In this document: in pieces, positions 60,372 to 64,000 of the stretch
How the letters are laid out: each line of letters opens with the position of its first letter
Numbering within the stretch: the first letter of the stretch is position 1
DNA from: Kosmotoga olearia TBF 19.5.1
Lineage (GTDB): Bacteria > Thermotogota > Thermotogae > Petrotogales > Kosmotogaceae
DNA length: 64,000 bases
Assembly: GCF_000023325.1 (NCBI RefSeq)
Contig: NC_012785.1
Location: 434,001 to 498,000 of the forward strand
Direction of reading: 5' to 3'
Program-made: the position numbers and the translations under genes
The notes under the pieces: model-generated
Databases searched by the model: none
Seen by the model: the letters and a program-made list of their open reading frames with translations, nothing else
What the model was told of the DNA's origin: nothing

Positions 60372-61900
60372 ACTGCATCCCCCATTCTCTTGGTTCCACC
60401 CATCATGAGTCCAATCTCCTCAATATATGCTGGATCAGGAGGTGTATAACCCATGATTTGACCTTCATAGATAACAGCGACTCTATCAGATAACCTGAAG
60501 ATTTCGTACAACTCACCCGCAAGGAGTAGTACTGCTGCTCCCTTTGCTTTTTGCTGGAGCAAAGTCCTGTAAACAAATTCCATAGCTCCAATGTCCAATC
60601 CTCGCGTAGGATGGGCAGCTATTATTACCGATGGAGTTGTTGACAGCTCTCTTGCCAGAACAACTTTCTGGATGTTCCCACCCGATAAAAGTTTTACCGG
60701 GGTTTTTGGGGATGGGGTAGAAATGGAATACTCGTCTATTAGTTTTTCCGCAGTCTGAGTTATTAATCGTTTGTTGAGATAGTAAGGAGACATAGGAACA
60801 TAATGTGTTATATAGTTTTTAAGGAACAAATTCTCAGCAACGGAAAGGTTCGGACAGGTAGCCATTCCTTTCCTATCCTGGGGAACATAAGAAATACCTT
60901 CTTTAATTCTTCTGGAAACGCTGGTGTGAGTAATATCCTTACCTTTGAGAATGATCTTCCCTGATTCTACTTTTCTAAGACCATATAAACTTTCAGCCAA
61001 TTCCCTCTGACCGTTACCAGCAACGCCGGCAATTCCAAGGATTTCACCGGCTTTTAATTCAAGACTCAGATTATTAATGGCAAAGAGATTCTTATCATTG
61101 CGAACCTTGAGGTTCTCTATCTTCAGAACCGTTTCACCAATTTCAACATCCGGTTTCTCTATATCGAGAATCACATCTCTTCCAACCATCATCTTTGCAA
61201 GGCCTTTCTTATCTATATCCTCTTTATTCACTGTCCCAACTACCTTACCTTGCTTCAATACCGTTATACGATCACTTATTTCCATTACCTCATCGAGTTT
61301 ATGGCTGATAAAAATAACTGAAGTGCCCTCCGCCGTCATCTTCCTAACAGCCCTAAAAAGGGCCTCAGCCTCTTGTGGGGTCAGAACAGCGGTAGGTTCA
61401 TCAAGGATCAATATCTTCGCGCCCGTATATAAAAGCTTTAGAATTTCAACTCTCTGCCTTTCGCCAACGGAAAGCGTCCATACTTTTGCTTTTGGATTGA
61501 CCGCAAGCCCGTAGTGTTTTCCCAATTGTTCGATCTTTGCCTCAACATCTCTGGTTTTCACGATAAAACCAAGTTCTTTCAAACCAAGAACGATATTTTC
61601 TGAAGTACTAAAAGAAGGAACCAGTGTAAAATGTTGCTGAACCATACCTATTCCGCTTTTAAGGGCATCGTGTGGTGAAGCGATATGAACCTTCCTGCCG
61701 TTGATAAAAATCTCGCCGTAATCGGCGCGATATATACCAAAAAGAATGTTCATCAACGTTGTTTTCCCGGCTCCATTTTCTCCAAGAAGTGCAAGAACTT
61801 CTCCTTCCTTAAGGTCTATGGATACATTGTCATTGGCCAAAACACCAGGAAAAGATTTGGTAATATGTTTCATTTCCAAAACTGTCCGTTTTTCTTCCAC
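60368..61900 (-). CDS. ABC transporter ATPase with two nucleotide-binding domains (nucleoside importer)
   Basis: 510 residues, GTG 61900 after GGAG. The first domain has Walker A GENGAGKTTLM, LSVGERQRVEILKLL as signature and LILDEPTAVLTPQE as Walker B. The second has a lax Walker A (GVAGNGQRELAES), signature LSGGNIQKVVLARELS and a Walker B in which Glu is replaced (IIAAHPTRGLDIG). Unequal sites of this kind are normal for the RbsA/YufO class. It energises the two permeases encoded after it with overlapping starts. A GC-rich hairpin separates it from the BMP gene upstream. Confidence 0.94.
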   Translation of the reverse strand: MEEKRTVLEMKHITKSFPGVLANDNVSIDLKEGEVLALLGENGAGKTTLMNILFGIYRADYGEIFINGRKVHIASPHDALKSGIGMVQQHFTLVPSFSTSENIVLGLKELGFIVKTRDVEAKIEQLGKHYGLAVNPKAKVWTLSVGERQRVEILKLLYTGAKILILDEPTAVLTPQEAEALFRAVRKMTAEGTSVIFISHKLDEVMEISDRITVLKQGKVVGTVNKEDIDKKGLAKMMVGRDVILDIEKPDVEIGETVLKIENLKVRNDKNLFAINNLSLELKAGEILGIAGVAGNGQRELAESLYGLRKVESGKIILKGKDITHTSVSRRIKEGISYVPQDRKGMATCPNLSVAENLFLKNYITHYVPMSPYYLNKRLITQTAEKLIDEYSISTPSPKTPVKLLSGGNIQKVVLARELSTTPSVIIAAHPTRGLDIGAMEFVYRTLLQQKAKGAAVLLLAGELYEIFRLSDRVAVIYEGQIMGYTPPDPAYIEEIGLMMGGTKRMGDAV

Positions 61901-61945
61901 GTTAGCATCACTCCAGTGTAAAAGATCTTAGAAAGGGTAAATTAA

Positions 61946-61965
61946 TGGGGCCGTGAGGCCCCACT
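61946..61965 (-). terminator. Hairpin between the BMP gene and the ATPase gene
   Basis: TGGGGCC-GTGA-GGCCCCA without a proper T run on the minus strand. It probably acts as a partial terminator or RNA-stabilising stem that gives more binding protein than transporter. Confidence 0.6.
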
Positions 61966-61982
61966 GAAAAGCATAAAAAAGA

Positions 61983-63041
61983 TTATCTTGGAATTGTACC
62001 AACAACATTATCTACAAACCAATCCATTTCAAGAAGTTCTCCATCGCTCAAGACTTCCCCGGCGGGAACCCTGAGGTTTCCTTCTTGATCGTAAATTGGT
62101 CCGGTAAACGGATGGAATTTCCCTTCGATGATTGCCTCCTTGAAAACAGAAACAAGGTTCTTCACGCTCTCCGGAACGAGGTCGCTTACAACAATGTCAA
62201 CTACACCGTCTGCCATACCGCCCCAGTACTGCTCTGATTTCCATGTTCCATTCATAACATCTCTGACAACCTTTTCATAATAAGGACCCCAGTTCCAGAC
62301 GGGTGCACCGAGATACGCTTTTGGAGCAAAAGCTTCCATATCGCTGTTGTAACCAATGGAGTAAGCGCCATAAGACTGTGCTGCCTGTTGAGGAGCAGGA
62401 GAATCCTGATGTTGTGCTATGACATCCGCACCAATGTCAAGCAAGGAAATAGCAGCTTCTTTTTCAGTTGCCGGGTCGTACCATGTATTAGACCATACAA
62501 CATGAACCTTCGCTTCTGGATTGACGTATTTAACACCAAGGGCAAAAGCGTTTATTCCTCTGATGACTTCAGGTATCGGGTGGGCTGCAACATAACCTAT
62601 GATGTTGGACTTTGTCATGATTCCTGCAATCAAACCAGTAAGGAATCTTGGTTCGTACATTCTACCAAAATATGTCGCAACGTTTGGAGCTGTTTTGTAA
62701 CCAGAACAATGCATGAAAACTGTTTTCGGGAACATTTTGCTTATCTTGATAACCGGATCCATGTAACCAAAGCTGGTAGCGAAGATTATATCGTACCCTC
62801 TTGCTGCGAAGTTTCTCAAAACACTTTCTGATTCAGCACCTTCTGGCACACTTTCAATGAAACTCGTAAAAATTTGATTGCCAAATACTTTTTCGATGTA
62901 CTGCCTTCCCTGCTCGTGAGCATAAGTCCAACCTGCATCACCAATAGGCCCAACATAAATAAAAGCAACCTTTAGTTTGGCACTAAAGGCAAGACCAGCA
63001 ATCACGAGTATAAGAAGCGCAAATACAAGAAATTTCTTCAC
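61983..63041 (-). CDS. BMP-family substrate-binding protein of a nucleoside ABC importer
   Basis: 352 residues, ATG 63041 behind GGGGGG. A signal peptide (MKKFLVFALLILVIAGLAFSA) without a lipobox Cys precedes a two-lobed binding fold: KVAFIYVGPIGDAGWTYAHEQG, DIIFATSFGYMDPV, FMHCSGYKTAPNVATYFGRMYEPRFLTGLIAG and GADVIAQHQDSPAPQQAA. This is the PnrA/TmpC (basic membrane protein) family, whose known members bind purine nucleosides. The lack of a lipid anchor is unusual for Gram-positive members but fits a toga-bearing cell with a periplasm. First gene of the importer operon. Confidence 0.93.
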   Translation of the reverse strand: MKKFLVFALLILVIAGLAFSAKLKVAFIYVGPIGDAGWTYAHEQGRQYIEKVFGNQIFTSFIESVPEGAESESVLRNFAARGYDIIFATSFGYMDPVIKISKMFPKTVFMHCSGYKTAPNVATYFGRMYEPRFLTGLIAGIMTKSNIIGYVAAHPIPEVIRGINAFALGVKYVNPEAKVHVVWSNTWYDPATEKEAAISLLDIGADVIAQHQDSPAPQQAAQSYGAYSIGYNSDMEAFAPKAYLGAPVWNWGPYYEKVVRDVMNGTWKSEQYWGGMADGVVDIVVSDLVPESVKNLVSVFKEAIIEGKFHPFTGPIYDQEGNLRVPAGEVLSDGELLEMDWFVDNVVGTIPR

Positions 63042-63087
63042 AAAAATCCCCCCTTCTTAGAAGTATAAAAATACGCGGGTTGTTGAT

Positions 63088-63117
63088 ATTATACCGATTC
63101 ATAGCTGATTCAACCAA
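63088..63117 (-). promoter_or_regulatory. Probable promoter of the BMP importer operon
   Basis: TATAAT on the minus strand at 63093-63088, about 45 bases before the start codon, with TTGGTT 18 bases upstream as a poor -35 box. The -10 is perfect. Confidence 0.5.
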
Positions 63118-63224
63118 ATAAGCAATTCATAGATTTTTTCGTCTAATCGCCACTTTTAATAAGTGAGAGGAATCATCACCTGTTATTTTAAGATATTCTG
63201 GAATATTCACCCTTTATTTTGGCA

Positions 63225-63252
63225 TTGCATCAAACAAGAGATATGCTAGTAT
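63225..63252 (+). promoter_or_regulatory. Probable promoter of the ABC ATPase gene at the window end
   Basis: TTGCAT at 63225-63230, a 16-base spacer, and TAGTAT at 63247-63252 preceded by TGC, about 55 bases before the start codon. Confidence 0.4.
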
Positions 63253-63308
63253 CAAGCTGGTTGTCTTCAAACCATGTAGTCTAAATATGTATGAAGGGCA
63301 GTGAAATC

Positions 63309-64000
63309 ATGATTGAGGTTAAAGGCTTAAAGAAATACTACGGTAAAAACCGTGGCATTGAGAACGTTTCATTTATGATTAACGATGGTGAGACTTATGG
63401 GTTGATCGGCCCAAACGGCGCTGGAAAGTCAACCACAATACGCATCCTCACCGGTCTTCTCAATGAAGACAGTGGCGAAGCGTATATCGGTGGCTTCAGA
63501 ATCCCGAAGCAAATAAACAAAGTGAAAGCAGCGATCGGTTACATACCGGGCGAGGTGAATTTCTACGGTGACATGAGGGTAAAAGATTTCCTGGAACTCA
63601 ACAGAAATTTCTATAAGAACGTGGATATAGATTACGAAAGGTATATTGTGGACCTTCTTGGGATCGATACAAACAAAAGGTTCAAAGAATTATCGTTGGG
63701 AAACAAAAAGAAGGTCGCCATACTTCAGGCATTCGTTCACAAACCACACTATCTCGTACTCGATGAACCAACGAACGGCCTGGATCCGTTAATCCAGCAG
63801 AAATTCTACAGTTTGCTCGAAGACCACAGAAGAACCGGAGCGGTCGTTCTTTTTTCCTCGCACGTGCTTTCAGAGGTTGAAAAAGTATGCCAAAGATTTG
63901 GAATGATAAAAGAAGGCAAAATGATAAAAGAAGGTGACGTGAATACGCTGAAAGAGTTAACATACAAGGTTGTGGAAATTCGCGGATTCTCCGGAACCAT
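63309..64000 (+). CDS. ABC transporter ATP-binding protein, truncated by the window end
   Basis: The frame opens at ATG 63309 (GAAGGGCAG about ten bases upstream) and is still open at 64000, giving 230 residues so far. It starts IEVKGLKKYYGKNRGIENVSF. Walker A is GPNGAGKSTT, followed by IRILTGLLNEDSG. The signature is LSLGNKKKVAIL in place of LSGGQ. Walker B is YLVLDEPTNGLDP and the H-loop is LFSSHVLSEVEKV. The altered signature and the overall shape fit the exporter class (NatA/CcmA/YadG-like ABC-2 ATPases). A membrane partner should follow beyond the window. It is divergent from the BMP operon. Confidence 0.9.
   Translation, partial: MIEVKGLKKYYGKNRGIENVSFMINDGETYGLIGPNGAGKSTTIRILTGLLNEDSGEAYIGGFRIPKQINKVKAAIGYIPGEVNFYGDMRVKDFLELNRNFYKNVDIDYERYIVDLLGIDTNKRFKELSLGNKKKVAILQAFVHKPHYLVLDEPTNGLDPLIQQKFYSLLEDHRRTGAVVLFSSHVLSEVEKVCQRFGMIKEGKMIKEGDVNTLKELTYKVVEIRGFSGT

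Noticed and set aside
11302-63041. Long antisense frames within hutU, the amylase, the ABC genes and others
   Set aside because: They are shadows in other frames of well-supported genes, with no ribosome sites or family motifs.
1-64000. tRNA, rRNA or other housekeeping RNA genes
   Set aside because: No tRNA-like GGTTCRA loop with matching acceptor stem and no rRNA-like sequence was recognised. A tRNAscan or Infernal run would be needed to exclude a missed one.

Overview
The window looks like a chromosomal segment of a moderately AT-rich, anaerobic, thermophilic member of the Thermotogota. A Kosmotoga/Mesotoga-type relative is my best guess. The reasons are the gene families present (two DegV proteins, a BMP-type nucleoside ABC importer, split chromate transporters, secreted GH13 and GH1 glycosidases, cobamide salvage genes), strong GGAGG ribosome binding sites with many GTG and TTG starts, and a CRISPR repeat whose crRNA-sense 3' end (GGTATGGAAAC) matches the Thermotoga repeat as I remember it. 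No rRNA or tRNA gene was seen.

Layout. 1-4431: the 3' end of a GH1 glycosidase, a methyltransferase-like gene, a secreted zinc phospholipase C-like protein, a polyferredoxin pair and a Nif3-family gene. 4432-9356: a non-coding block with a 44-repeat CRISPR array (5134-8253) embedded in tracts of short variable-stem hairpins. One tract has entered the array. A near-consensus minus-strand promoter at its right edge shows that the array is transcribed leftward. No cas gene is present. A SIR2-domain gene of the defence type follows at 9357. 10382-16089: minus-strand genes for exported proteins (pseudopilin with lamin-tail domain, VIT/VWA protein, M6 protease, TPR lipoprotein). 16350-20976: metallophosphoesterase, B12-binding radical SAM protein, DegV and a cation diffusion facilitator.

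21080-28111: a fluoride riboswitch with its own terminator precedes a DUF6062-like gene, closely followed by a MoxR ATPase, a DUF58 protein, a DUF4129-type membrane protein, an acyltransferase broken by one in-frame TAG, and a GltS-like symporter. 28189-35826: YbjQ-like protein, second DegV, split chromate transporter, PRC-barrel protein and a MacB/FtsX-type ABC exporter. 35863-40955: a partner-switching module (response regulator-PP2C, two STAS proteins, an RsbW-like kinase) convergent with a hybrid histidine kinase.

41175-51921: PduO-type adenosyltransferase, a DUF4230 protein, a lone long-form urocanate hydratase, a PBP-PAS-GAF-GGDEF-HD-GYP receptor gene split by a 1,070-bp insertion sequence with a clear 9-bp target duplication, and a cobT-cobU-cbiR-like-cobS operon for cobamide salvage and remodelling. 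52047-64000: Rrf2 regulator with a duplicated start region, orphan PolX-type HhH protein, MFS transporter, sugar nucleotidyltransferase, secreted alpha-amylase, the BMP-type ABC importer, and the start of another ABC ATPase cut by the window end.

The most unusual features are the mini-hairpin tracts that surround and invade the CRISPR array, and the fluoride riboswitch in front of DUF6062/moxR/DUF58 rather than a fluoride exporter.
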